NCBI RefSeq assembly: GCF_024586455.1
Contig: NC_065921.1
Location: 21,826,635-21,890,634, forward strand
DNA: 64,000 nucleotides
Direction: 5' to 3'
Origin: Bactrocera neohumeralis
Taxonomy: Eukaryota; Arthropoda; Insecta; Diptera; Tephritidae
Below the pieces are notes generated by a model. The model was given only the letters and a program-made list of their open reading frames with translations, did not search any database and was not told the origin of the DNA. Made by a program: the position numbers and the translations under genes. This document shows, in pieces, positions 36,575 to 47,694 of the stretch (its first letter is position 1; every line of letters begins with the position of its first letter).

Positions 36575-36870
36575 CTCGGTTTTTGAGATGTCGGAAGAAG
36601 CTATTCAAGCTGCCAAGCAAACTCAAGTCCTTGTGTGGAAAACTCCCCATTTGTCAAGTTATCTTCACAAAATCTGGCATGGACTTTTGTCAAATACAGC
36701 GCTACAATCTACATATAAATTGTTCAGATCGAGCAACTATAGCTTATAGATGCCATAAAAACTGACCGATCTAAATTAAAAAAAAAAAAAAAATTCTATA
36801 TACCCTTTTTTACAAAGAAAAAATGCTCCTGTGCCTTGGTTCTGCCGAAGTTAACGTCTTTTGTTACACC
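36575..36870 (-). repeat. Tephritid-type dispersed repeat, copy d (5' half)
   Basis: On the minus strand the order is GTTAACTTCGGCAGAACCAA, GGGTATATAG, a poly-T run, then ATAGTTGCTCGATCTGAACA, and TTTTGTGAAGATAACTTGAC. These match the start of the copy at 27905 (TTAACTTCGCTTGCACCGAA, AACCGATCTGAAGAATTT). ORFs here belong to the repeat. Confidence 0.65.
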
Positions 36871-37390
36871 TTACCATACCCTTAGCTTATGGATGCTTTA
36901 TTATGCTTTAGAAGCTTCTAAAAATCGTTTTTTTGTTTTTGGTTAAAACTCTTTAAAAATTATCTAAAAATACATTCCCAAAGTTGTAGATGCAAATTCG
37001 AAATATTATTGAAGCTAGAGGAGAAATAGTGGCCGAGGTATATGAGCGCTTGGGCAGAAAGAGAAAACTTTGACGCGCGATTTCTCGGTTTTTCATTTTT
37101 ACGATTTTTCTTAATTGGCGGGCAAGATAGATAAAAATTATTACCTTTGACAGTAAATTATCTTCTATTTAAACTAAAAAAAAGAAAAGTCAAGTTTCAA
37201 CATATTTTAAACAACAAAAAAATTTTTGGGCAAAAACCACTTTTTTCAATTTTAATTTTTTTTTTTTAGAATTTTACACTATTTTTACACAAAGGCAGAA
37301 TATAAAAGATTTCGTATTCAAAAAATCAATTATTCAAAAAAATTAAGTTTTTACGCCTCTAAAGCAGGCTCCCCCTTAAGGCACATGGTT
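36871..37390. repeat. Unassigned AT-rich repeat ending at CCCCCTTAA
   Basis: The stretch has ATTCAAAAAATCAATTATTC and ends GCAGGCTCCCCCTTAAGG. The CCCTTAA end and AAAAATCAA words recall the TTAA-type MITEs and the element at 4383, but no left terminus was found. Confidence 0.25.
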
Positions 37391-40084
37391 GGACAATCAG
37401 GAGATGAGATTATGAAAACTTAAAAGCGATTGGCCGATATTAAGAAATACATATCGAAAAACCTGATGACCCAGTATAAAACAAAAAAGTCTATTTAAAG
37501 GAATATTCTGACAAAAACTTAGTGAAATCGAAATTACGTTTCAAACGAAAACATATAGAAGTGTTTGTTTATGCTTAAAGTGATTTTTGCGAAAATTTTG
37601 AAAGTTGTATTATATTTAAGCTTAGACAGTATCAGAGGTTAGGTTATGTTAGAAAAGCTTATAATGACTTATATCTATCTGTTGGATCGTAAAATGAAAA
37701 CATATTTAACATACTCTGCTATATAGATTTAGGCTTTAACTGATATATCGTAGAATCTGAGATTGGATAATAACTTTGTGGGTTAAAATCTACACGCAGA
37801 TAAAAGTTGCATTTTAAAATTATTATTATTTTCTCTTTCTAGCGACATTCGTTCCTAGGCATGAATTTTCCAATCTTCTACGGTATTTCTGGTATATAAA
37901 ATATTCTCTTTTGACAAGCAAAGCCTCCTTCTACTACAACATCCAACTTGACGCTGCCGCGTTGCTCTTAACATTGACGTTAAACAGTGCCTGTTAGCTA
38001 ATAACAGTGGAAGCCAATAATGGCGCCATCTCTTTAGTTACAGTATTTATTACCGTTATTGCTACCGACTTCATAGTTTCGGTTGCTGTTACGACTTGTA
38101 TACAATGACAAACTGCAGTTGTTGGCATTTTACTTTCAACATGACCATAATATTTACAACAACCTCAATGTTGCTGTTACTTTTGTGACGGAAAATACTT
38201 TTTCTCCATTCCCCACAAAGTGAAATGAAATAAAAATGTGTTGTGTGTGTGTGTTGGTGCATAATTTGCTGTTTCGATTACCGTTTTGCTTTGCCAATAA
38301 CTTGCGATGCATCTTTGCGCCGTTTTGCTTTCTTTTATCTACGCTTGTCATTGGAGTCAGCTGAGTGCGGCAGCTGGTGACTTTTTAGCTTACTAATATA
38401 GCTATATATGTATATATATATACGTATACTATAGATATACTTCAAAAGTGTGGAGATTGTATAAGCCTGTGAGCGGCTGTGAGGCAAGTTAGTCACGTGC
38501 TGTTGTCATTATAGTTTTATTTTTTGATTTTAGTGGCTTGACTAGTTTTGGATGATGGGCATTTTAGGCAATTGAAAACAAATGCAAAAGCAAAAAATCA
38601 ACAAGTTGCAATTTTTGTAGTTTGCTTTTTTTCCTTTGTCCTTTAAAGTGCTTTTCATAAACCATTTTGTGATAAATTAAATTCGATATAAATAATATTG
38701 GCAATTATCGATGATGCAATATTGATTTTGGATAGCTCAAAACCACAAAAAATGTTATATAATATTACTAATTTTTTTTAAGGAAAGCTTCAAAAGATGG
38801 TATACTATACGAGTAAATAGAGCAAATAACGAAATAGTAGAGCAAAATAACAGAAAAGTCCCTGTATATGGAGACATACTTAAAAGCTTTGCGAGATACA
38901 TATATATATACACTCCAAACAAATTGTAGTTCATAGCATTTTTTCTTAGCCTTGCCATCGTCAAAGACCGAAACGCTTCTTCTCTACAAATAATTGTCGT
39001 AATTTTTGTTTTGCTACATCATCATCGTCAACTCTTCGCTGCTATCAACATTTGTAAATTTATTGATAAAACAAATATACGTATGCATATGTGAATATTT
39101 TTTCGTTGTTTCGCTTTTATCGCTGCAAGAAACATGAAAACGCGGCATATTTACTACGCTGTGGTATTTAATAGTTTGTTTTGATATGGAAGTATGTCAC
39201 AACTGAGTCGATATAGTCGTAGTCGTAGGCCTATGTTGTTTTGGCGACGCATGAACGTATATAAACACATAAACACACTCTGTATTCAAACAATTATATG
39301 GAAATTGTCACGGAAATAACAGCATTTAATTTTCGCACAAATGTTGCGTATACGCAGTGTATTTGGTTTATGGTGGGACAATTATTCGACTAAAGTTTTA
39401 GTTAAAATGAAAACTCTTAATTTTTCATTGAATAATTTAAATAGCAATTTTTGGTGGATATTGTAATTGCATTAACATATAAATGGTTTTGAGTTCGATA
39501 TACTTTTACACTCGCAATCTTTTTTATAACCTTGCCACATGTTGCACAGAGAATAATACTTCTTTATTACACTTACAACTTATCGAAATATATGCCAGCT
39601 ACATATATACTGTAGCAAAACGGTTGAGAAGAAGAGACATAACTAGTTTCACACATTTTAAAGAGTGTGTGTGAGTCCTAATAGGCATATATGTACATAT
39701 GTAGTATATCAAAAACATTTAGGACTATCATCAAACTTGGTGAAGACCTTACATTTTTTATACAATGATATGAAAACCTTATTCAATAATAGCCGCTTGC
39801 ATAACCGACTAGGCTTAAGCATAGCATTAGGGAAGTTAAAATTCATCGTTGAAGCTAATTCAATGAGGTTAACTTACTTCAAAATTTAAACATAATTCCA
39901 TTTATACATTGTCATTAAATAATTTTGATTATTATCAATCAACCCCCATTTACTAAATATGTGGATCTACCGATTGGCTTTGTAGCGTAAATTTCCTTTT
40001 CACTATATGCTAAATTAAGAAAAAAAAGGCGCACAATCCCAAAGGGCACATATCTCCATCTGAAGTTTTTTTATGAATTTCAAA
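37391..40084. other. No gene seen; (TG)n and TATA repeats
   Basis: (TG)n at 38237-38254 and TATATATGTATATATATATA near 38400. The region 37920-38390 is GC-richer and could be regulatory, but no exon was seen. ORFs at 38154-38351, 38755-38964, 39483-39674 and 39665-39889 have no recognised motif. Confidence 0.5.
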
Positions 40085-40790
40085 GCTGTCGGATCATTAA
40101 TTTGAGAATTATATCATTTTAAGCGAAGCGACTTTTGTTATTTTAAATAATATGGATTAGAAAGATCGCGTGTTGATAAAATATTGCTTTTTGAAGCGGA
40201 AAAATACAGTAATTTCAGTTGAGGTAAAAACTTGGTTTGATGACGAGTTTCCGGACACTGCCTTGAGAAAATCAGCCATCAAGGATCGGTGTGCTAAGTT
40301 CAGACGTGGTGACAAGTTTTTGCGCCGATATGTAACAATAGATGAAACATGGCTCCAGCATTTTACTTCAAAGTCCCATCGCCTAGTGGACTTCACACGA
40401 CACACGAACCCGCTTCAAAGCGTAGAAAAACACAACAGTCAGCTGGCAGCGTTATGGCGTCTTTAATTTGGGATGCGCAGGGAAAACTTTTTATTGACTA
40501 CCTTGAGAAAGGAAGCACCATCAACATTAAGACGAAATCGACGGAAAGCGGCCGTATTTGAAAAAAAAAGAAAGTGCTGTTTCACCAAGGCTACGGGCCG
40601 TGTCACAAGTCTGTGAAAGTGATGGAAAAATTAAGAATTGAATTGCTTCCACATCCACTGTATTCGCCAGATCTGACCCCAGAGACTTTTTTCTGTTCAT
40701 AGTTCTGAAAAGAATGCGGCTTGTGAAGGTGTTTCCGTCGAAGGAAAGGCCTTTTTTAAGCAAAGGACAAATCGTGCTAGAAAAATAATA
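40085..40790 (+). pseudogene. mariner transposase relic (irritans-like)
   Basis: A leader GTCGGATCATTAATTTGAGA (40089) precedes a first frame RVLIKYCFLKRKNTV and DDEFPDTALRKSAIKDRCAK. A jump removes the second half of the DNA-binding domain, and the core continues as RRYVTIDETWLQHFT with the first Asp intact, then shifted-frame NPLQSVEKHNSQLAALW, VMASLIWDAQGKLFIDYLEK, KKVLFHQGYGPCHK and LPHPLYSPD. The second acid of FHQDNAPCH is Gly (40589-40591). It ends at AATCGTGCTAGAAAAATAATA, exactly where the TIR element at 40791 begins; no 3' remainder was seen beyond 41432. Confidence 0.85.
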
Positions 40791-41430
40791 CACTCAGTCC
40801 TTTTTTTACGCGAATTTCTCACTTCAACGCGATTGCTTTTTTTCGTTTTTTGCTTGGTCTTAAACTTTCAGCAGAATTGGAAAATTATTTTGTTGCAAAT
40901 GATACTGATGCCGAACGTGCACGAATTTTTCAAAAAGAATTGAGTCTCTGCATGTTAAGATATAAACAACTACATCGGAATTTATTGGGTCCAAAAAGAA
41001 GCATTCAAACTCGGAGATGCTAAGTCAATCAGAACATCAATCCATAGTTCTTACTATTGATTCTGATAGAAATTCTAGTGATATCAGTGCCGGCCATCAA
41101 AATAAGCGGCTAAGAATAATTTCCACTACGGATAATGACAGTGATTAAAAAGCATTCAACGGGTTTTTCAATAAATCTACCTATTTTCTATTTTCTTCTC
41201 TTTTATATATGGTTTTTGTTTTGTATTTTTTATTTTGTTATGAATGAATAAATCATAAGTCTGAAATTTGAAACTTATTGTATTGTTTTTGAATATTTTT
41301 TTGCGCGTATATTTTGTTATACGCGATATTTTTTATATTCGGAACCAATTCGTCATTTAATATTGGAAAACTAACCATTTTTACGCGATTAGTGACAGAA
41401 CCAAAAATCGCGTAAAAAAAGGACTGAGTG
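40791..41430 (+). mobile_element. 640-bp TIR element with pogo/Tigger-like remnant
   Basis: Perfect 23-bp inverted repeats start CACTCAGTCC and continue through a T-run to TACGCGA; TA flanks both sides (40789-40790, 41431-41432). ACGCGAT is repeated inside both ends. A coding remnant (about 40870-41010) reads LSAELENYFVANDTDAERAR, then IFQKELSLCMLRYKQLHRNL and an acidic TDNDSD end before TAA. This resembles the region after the DDE core in pogo/Tigger-type transposases, which also use TA sites. No catalytic domain is present, so it depends on another copy. The element itself is clear, the superfamily less so. Confidence 0.75.
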
Positions 41431-41432
41431 TA

Positions 41433-42879
41433 ATTTCAAACTTTGTACACATTTCTGACATATAAAATATCTCCCTCTATCCTTTAGTAATTTTTATTTT
41501 TTACATTAAGTGTGTTTACCACCCACAAAATGGCGGAATTTTTTAGTGGAAAATAATAGTTTTCACTTTAAATGGCCGCCAAAAATTTTTAAATAAGAAA
41601 GAAGATTATCAGAGAGCGATGGGAGGAAGATTTGATTATAATTTGACTAATTTTTCTGGGTTCTTTATTTTCGGACAATTTCCAGCCGAGTTATGGGGAA
41701 CACCGCAAAGTGTTTTTTTATCAAGACGTTCTGGGAGAAGCTCTGTTGCGGAATATGCTTCAATATTTCTGCATGAAAAAATTACGCTAGATTGCCAAAA
41801 GTATGGTCAATAATGTGCAGAAGGTTCGAATAAAATTACTCAATCAGTATTTAAGAAATAAATTCGCAAAAAAAGCCTTTTTTTACCTTAAAATACTTAC
41901 CCTCCCCTTAAGTCAAGTGTATCGAAAACTTGTTAATGGAAGAAAAATCACAGTAACTCCAATTTATAAGTCATTATGATGTGATTCGGTATGAAAAAGT
42001 GGTGATATTAATTGATAACTTTCCAAAACACTAGCATGGTGAATATACATACATATGTACTGTGTATTTAACTTTAAAGTGGATATTTTGTGTTTTACAA
42101 GAACTAAGTGGAAATGTGAGCTATAGAATATTCTAGTGTGATACGGAAAATTGGGTATATTTTCACGGAATAGCGTATGCTTTACTATATGATCACTATT
42201 AAAACTCCTCCATATATTTTGGTTAAGCTATATTTTTAAAGTATCTTGAATTCAATTAGCCTTCGAAATTAATCCCTTCTTATAATTTTTCTAATAAATT
42301 TAAAAGAAAATTCACTTACCTTACGGCACTGTACTTGAATTTTGCTGATGAAAGTCATTAAAAGTTTGTAGTCACTAGAAAAAAATAAAAAAAGTAACTT
42401 TAATATAATGTAAAGTATTATACAACCAAACTCCCTCTATTTGAATATTTATTTGAGTTAATCAGCTACTAACTAGGTAATATCAACCATTTTGTTAAAA
42501 ATCAAACCCATCAAGTCAAAAATAAATTTTATTAAAAATGTAAAAATTAAAAGGAGAAATAAAGCACTCAAAGAGTGTGCGACAGAAGAAAGAAAAAATA
42601 TCAATTAAAGGCAATGTACCTGCAAGCATCTAAAAATACCCGAAAAAAACCTCGGTATGTCAATGAGGCTTAAACAGTAGTCCGTTAGCAAAATCGCATT
42701 TGTCCAATTAATATTTCAGTTCGAACGCTGGTCTTTAATAAACAAGTTGGACTATGACTGCGTTTTTTCATTCAACATTGGGCACCACGATTCGTAAAAG
42801 TCCATTAACAGTTAAATAAAAATAAAACAACAATAACAAAATTAAGCAGTTGATTGGCCGCTGGCAATAAATAAAGTTG
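41433..42879. other. No gene seen
   Basis: AT-rich DNA. A stretch ending ACCCTCCCCTTAAGTC (41910) may be the end of another TTAA-type repeat. The ORF at 41619-41813 has no motif. Confidence 0.45.
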
Positions 42880-43230
42880 CTAGAAAATAAAACGGCCTGA
42901 CTGGCGGGAGGGATGAGTAGTGATTTTCGCAAAAATAATGACATTGAAATTGTAAATTGTAATGTGAGCGGTGAATGCGCATGCGCAAAACTCGACAACA
43001 ACACGTCAAGCGCGCGCACACGCAGCGTATAACAATAACAATAGCTCAAGTCTCGCGCTGTTCGAATACATAGTTTGCTGATCGAGTGGCACAACGCGCT
43101 ACATACGTACAATATAAGAAACAACTTTATCATTAGTAAACGGCAACAACAACTAAAATACGCTTTTTAGAGTACATGTCGTAGGTAGAGCTGATTTTGT
43201 AAATGTTGCCGCTGAGCTTGTAAGTTTCAA
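42880..43230. other. GC-richer island, possible regulatory or UTR DNA
   Basis: Contains GAATGCGCATGCGCAAAACT, GCGCGCGCACACGCAG and AACAACAACTAAAATACG. The minus-strand ORF at 42768-43133 covers it without a recognisable domain. Function unknown; only the base composition is notable. Confidence 0.2.
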
Positions 43231-44454
43231 CACCTGCTGTGCACACAAGTACAAGTTACAAAAAAAGGAAAAAAAGTCCTAATAATCCGCGTATTATTAC
43301 AGAGCACTGTGTTAGTAACTACATATTGAATGCCTATACTAATAGACAAGTGCATGATGACCCGTGGTTAAGCGTGCAAAATATTTTTTTTTTAATAATT
43401 TTCAAGTCATGTGATTTGTTAAAAGCCGAAGAAACATAAGAGTTGTAAGTTATAAAGGTTTATTTTCCATTAAAGAGGAGAAAATTGTTTTAAAAATATA
43501 TGTAGTTAGTAGTCCTTTTATGTTATATATATATATACTCGTATATATATACATACACAGACTGAATGAAAAGCTGAATATTTGTTTTGCTTCGTATTCT
43601 GAAAAATAGGTTTTCAAACACTTCTAAGAAAGTCTATCCAATTATGAGCTATAAGGCACTTCGACTTACAGTTTGCCATTTTTTCTTATTTTGAGATATT
43701 TTTGTAGAGCATTCAATTTCCTACAAAATCTATGAAACGAGATACTTTTGAGGTAGTTGGAAGAGAGATTTTGATATCTGATGATAGAAAAAAAAAAGCT
43801 TAGAGCCCCATACTAACTCGCCTGTGTGAGGCGTTTTTGAAGAGTGAACAGTTCTGAGAAATATGCATCTAAAGTCAAAGCGATGCCATAAAATACCTCT
43901 AATTTGTAGGAATTTAAAGATAAAAAATCACGATTGTGGTGTATTTTCTATGGAAAATTTTTACATGCCTTGGTTCAGTTCTTAATGTTAATATTAAGGG
44001 ATAAATTTTTCAGGGAATTTTTTCGAGGGTTTTTCCAAGGAAATTTCGTGACGGGACTGAAAAAAATTATTAATTAAAAAAAACGCCCTAATATATAGTG
44101 GCTGATTTTGTTGAGATACATATAAGGTTTAGTCTAAAAGTGGCTAACACAATTTAGATCGTTTCATATCAATATCATTTAGATCCATATCTTTAGATAT
44201 TATTGGATACTTAATTATTTAAATTTTTAAGGATAAAAATGGAATTATGTTATTGGTTTTGCAAGTCCACTGAAATGGAGGTGCCATAACAAAAGGAATA
44301 CTCTGAATTATACTTTTTGAAAATCTAGAATGTCTTAATAAAGCAAGCGAGTTTTCTTATTTAATACCGCTATCTCTAAAAACTGTCATTTCGATTAAAG
44401 TCTTTATAGAATATGTTTCTAATGGTGTGTAGAATAGAAACTGTGATTTTTTTA
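43231..44454. other. No gene seen
   Basis: AT-rich DNA with a TATATATATA run near 43530-43550. A GC-richer patch at 43800-43880 (ACTCGCCTGTGTGAGGCG) carries a small hairpin. No gene. Confidence 0.5.
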
Positions 44455-44900
44455 GGTAAACGACCTGTTCAAGTTCCTGAAAAAAGTTACTAGGTACCAA
44501 ATCTTATTTTTCCCTTTTATGTTAAAAACGGACGAAATTTTTAAACACAGTACATAGATATGGAACCAGTTTGCCATGATATTTGTAACATACAAAAGGA
44601 AGCGTCGGAGATAATAAAAAGTATATATATAAATAATCATGAGCAGAGTCTGTATATACTCGAAGTGGTCACTAGTTTTTGAGATATGGACCTGAAGTGT
44701 TTTTGCATACTTTCTTTTCTCACCAAGAACCTGCTCATTTCCCGGAAACACCGATCTCGCATCCCTATATCATATAGCTGTCTTACAAACTAATCGATCA
44801 AAATCAAGTAAAATATCTTTTTAAATCCTTTTATGCAAAAATTAAAAATTTTACATGTGAAGGGTAGTATTCGGTGCAGCCGAAATTAGCGATTTGTCTT
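44455..44900 (-). repeat. Tephritid-type dispersed repeat, copy e
   Basis: Minus-strand order: TAATTTCGGCTGCACCGAAT, ACTACCCTTCACATGTAAAA, then GTAAGACAGCTATATGATAT, GAGATCGGTGTTTCCGGGAA, ATGAGCAGGTTCTTGGTGAG, and CGAGTATATACAGACTCTGC. Same layout as the copy at 27905. The ORF at 44452-44751 is inside it. Confidence 0.75.
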
Positions 44901-44955
44901 CTTTTAAATTCGGTAAAAAAAATTATGTGAACTATTCGATTGCCGGTAGATATTG

Positions 44956-45448
44956 TTAAGGGCTTACAGGTCACAAAAAATCGATGTTTTTTATTGACTT
45001 ATTATTATTCTACAACACCTCTAGAATAGTATCTTAAATTCAAGTTGATCCGAGTAATAATTTCGGAGATACAGCCTTGAGAACTTGTGCGCTCGAGGCT
45101 AGCCAGGCCAAGAGCGCCGCGTTTTTCTCGAAACTGTGTTTTTGAAGTCGGTTGGCAAGATTTCTCGAGAACTACTCAACCAATCTTCATGGAATTTTAC
45201 ACAGGTCTTGGAGATACAATTGTTAAAAACTTCGACGAAAATTTTTTTTTCGATCTGCCAAAAATCCATTTTCCATTTTTCTTCCTTCGTATGAATTCTA
45301 AGTTAAGATTTTAACTCCTGTAAAACAGGTTTTTTTTTCATTCAGTAATAGTGTATGTTTGCAACAATAAAAAAATTTAATTTTTTATATGAGAAAAAAA
45401 ATTTAAAAAGGCTGTTTTTTACCCGAGGAAACTTATGTAACCCCTTAA
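44956..45448 (+). mobile_element. TTAA-flanked MITE, 493-bp copy
   Basis: TTAA at 44956-44959 then GGGCTTACAGGTCAC; the right end reads CGAGGAAACTTATGTAACCC then CTTAA (TTAA 45445-45448). The termini GGGCTTACA and GGGGTTACA pair inverted. Interior words are those of 31078-31745, but a ~150-bp internal block present there is missing, so this is a shorter derivative. Confidence 0.82.
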
Positions 45449-45524
45449 GTGGAGCTTGCGGAAGAAGTGGAACGAGATCAGCTCTTGTTTGGAAGAATTG
45501 TTGTCATATCTATTATAATTTGTA

Positions 45525-45770
45525 GATCCGATCCCTAGCGACTTTTTTGTATTATTAGATTTAAATATACGGAAAACGCAGAGGTAATCGCCGATACTGA
45601 TGTCCTGAAGCAAAAGACATTCGCTCTACAAAAATGGTATCAAAAAGTTGGAAGACAGCTATAATCGGTGTATCTCTTCGAGGGAGACCAAATTGAATAT
45701 CTTAGTCAATATCTTTTGAAAAAAAAAAAATTGTATTTTGTTTTGTAACCTGTCGTATATACCGATGTAT
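45525..45770 (+). pseudogene. mariner 3' end fragment (irritans-like)
   Basis: Frames read SDPSDFFVLLDLNIRKTQR, which covers the third-acid segment (PSDFF, Asp present), then NAEVIADTDVLKQKTFALQK, WYQKVGRQL and FEGDQIEYL, equivalent to ALEGDYIEYL at the transposase C-terminus. It lies 75 bp past the TTAA-type MITE. Everything upstream of the third acid is missing. Confidence 0.7.
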
Positions 45771-46924
45771 GTATTTCAGTCCAATTCACTGACGGTTACA
45801 GATTTATTTTATATAATTCCCACATTTGAGTAAATATTAGCGTTAAGCTGGTTAAAAAGTCAGAAAAAACAACCTAAATATCAGTGATAAAGACAAGTAA
45901 TAATAAAACACCTAACGTTTCCGCAACACATATTATTTTCTATATAAACTAATAACATATACATATATGAATATACATATATATATAGATAATGCTCAAG
46001 TAGTAAGCAGTTTTCAAGCTCAATTATTTCTTTTTGTTTTTACACCTTTTAACATTAAGACCGAAAATTTGCTGAAACCCAAAAATCAATCACAAATCGC
46101 CAACAAATTCAAATATAATATATGTGTATACATAAGCCTCTGGTATATGTATGTGCGTTTATTCATAGGCTCACCCACTACCACCGCTTTAAGGCAATAA
46201 ATATGATATTGCGAATACACGCAATTTGATAGCGATTGTAAAGTAATAAAAATAGTTATTTCACAGTTGTGGGTCTCTGGTGCCAAGTGCAGATTTATTG
46301 TTAAATAATAAAAATTACTCAGGTCTAAAGAAAACAAACTTCTATCGCCAACTAATACTTCAAATTTAAGGTCATGGCGAAGTACGCGCCAAAAATTAGT
46401 TTTATTGTTTTTGTCATCTCATAGCCTGATGCCTCAATTGATAGATCACGAGTACAGGTATATGTATGTTATTTAAGCGCATGCGCATGCTGCTTTAGAT
46501 GTTTTCATTGAATGCATTGAATGTATTACTATTATTAAGTTTTTAATTTGTTATATTTCAATAGCTTTGCATGTTTTCTGAATTTTTTGAGATTTCATTA
46601 AAAGGGTAATTATAAAAAAAAAACCAGCGATTTTGGTACAGCATGTGTGCGAATGTGTAGGTATGTACATATGTATGTAGGTATTTTAGGAGACTCTAAG
46701 TCTATAAATACTTTTCGACAGGTTTCCGAATGCTATGCAACAGATTAGTAATAATAAATTATATAAAAGAAGCTGATGAGTTAAACTTATGTATTTGAAA
46801 ATGTATTGATTTTTGCAGTTTTAATTTCTTTGCGCTAACATATGAATTTTGTAGACATAAGAAGATATTTTATGAGTGAAGTATAAGTATGAGAAACAAA
46901 TTAGAAAGTGTGTAGATAACAAGT
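45771..46924. other. No gene seen
   Basis: AT-rich DNA with TATACATATA runs (45955-45990) and GCGCATGCGCATGC at 46479-46492. ORFs at 45967-46200 and 46086-46337 have no recognised domain. Confidence 0.5.
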
Positions 46925-47490
46925 GAATTGAAGAGTCTCCGGCTTACCACAGTTAAACACATTTTTTTTGCAAAATTCGTTTTTTTATTCAAATTAGTTC
47001 CCTTCGAGGGTAATACATACATTGATTTTAGCGACCCCCTAACTTTGCGATACCATTTTTGTAGTACGTTTGGTCCTTTGCTTTTAAATAGGCCACAGTT
47101 TCGGCGATCACCTCTCCATTCGACGAAAATTTCTTCCCAGTGATCATTCCTTTCAGATCTAAGAACAGGAAATAGATCTGAAGAATATGGTTGACTTGTG
47201 ACACCTTGCATTGTATTGGTGAAAAATTTCTTTCTATTTCTTCAAATGAGGCCATTTTTCGACGATTTCGTCCAATATAATTATTACATAATAGTCTCTG
47301 TTGATGGTCCTTTCTTTTTCATGTAGGTTTCTTACGTGTTTCCGTGATTTAGAAAGGGTTCATCACATGAAGTCCACTCGAATGACTGTCGTTGGGACTT
47401 CGGAGTGAAATGATGGAGCCATGTTTCACCCATTGTCACATATCGACGCAAGAACTCTAGTTTAGTACGCTTAGACATCTCCATGAGCTA
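46925..47490 (-). pseudogene. mariner transposase relic (irritans-like)
   Basis: Minus-strand pieces: LEFLRRYVTMGETWLHHFTP (about 47405-47460), KSQRQSFEW, then after a jump KKKGPSTETI, QPYSSDLFP and LFLDLKGMITGKKFSSNGEV, then IAETVAYLKAKDQTYYKNGI AKL. The first catalytic Asp of the DETW motif is Gly (47428-47430 on the plus strand). The block with the second acid (FHQDNAPCH) is deleted. The third region is frameshifted. The N-terminal DNA-binding domain is absent. Oriented opposite to the relics at 40085 and 45525. Confidence 0.83.
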
Positions 47491-47534
47491 TTAGATAAAA
47501 TAAATCAAAAGCAAAAAAATACTGCTCAGGAACT

Positions 47535-47570
47535 ATACTTTATATCTGAAGATATAAAGTTTAGTTTTGT
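47535..47570. repeat. 16-bp inverted repeat (hairpin)
   Basis: AACTATACTTTATATC and GATATAAAGTTTAGTT pair 15 of 16 around a TGAA loop. No associated gene or T-run was recognised; its role is unknown. Confidence 0.6.
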
Positions 47571-47694
47571 AAAAGGTTCAGGCCGTTATAAAAATGAGGC
47601 TAGAATACATTGCGATGTAGACAATTTTTTCAAATTATCAGCGTTTGTTTTCTCCCAAGCCCTCAAACCATTTGGCTTTATTTAATAGCCGTAG

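Noticed and set aside
42768..43133. 121-codon minus-strand ORF
   Set aside because: Overlaps simple AACAATAAC repeats; no motif or codon bias seen.
44452..44751. 99-codon minus-strand ORF
   Set aside because: Lies wholly inside dispersed repeat copy e.
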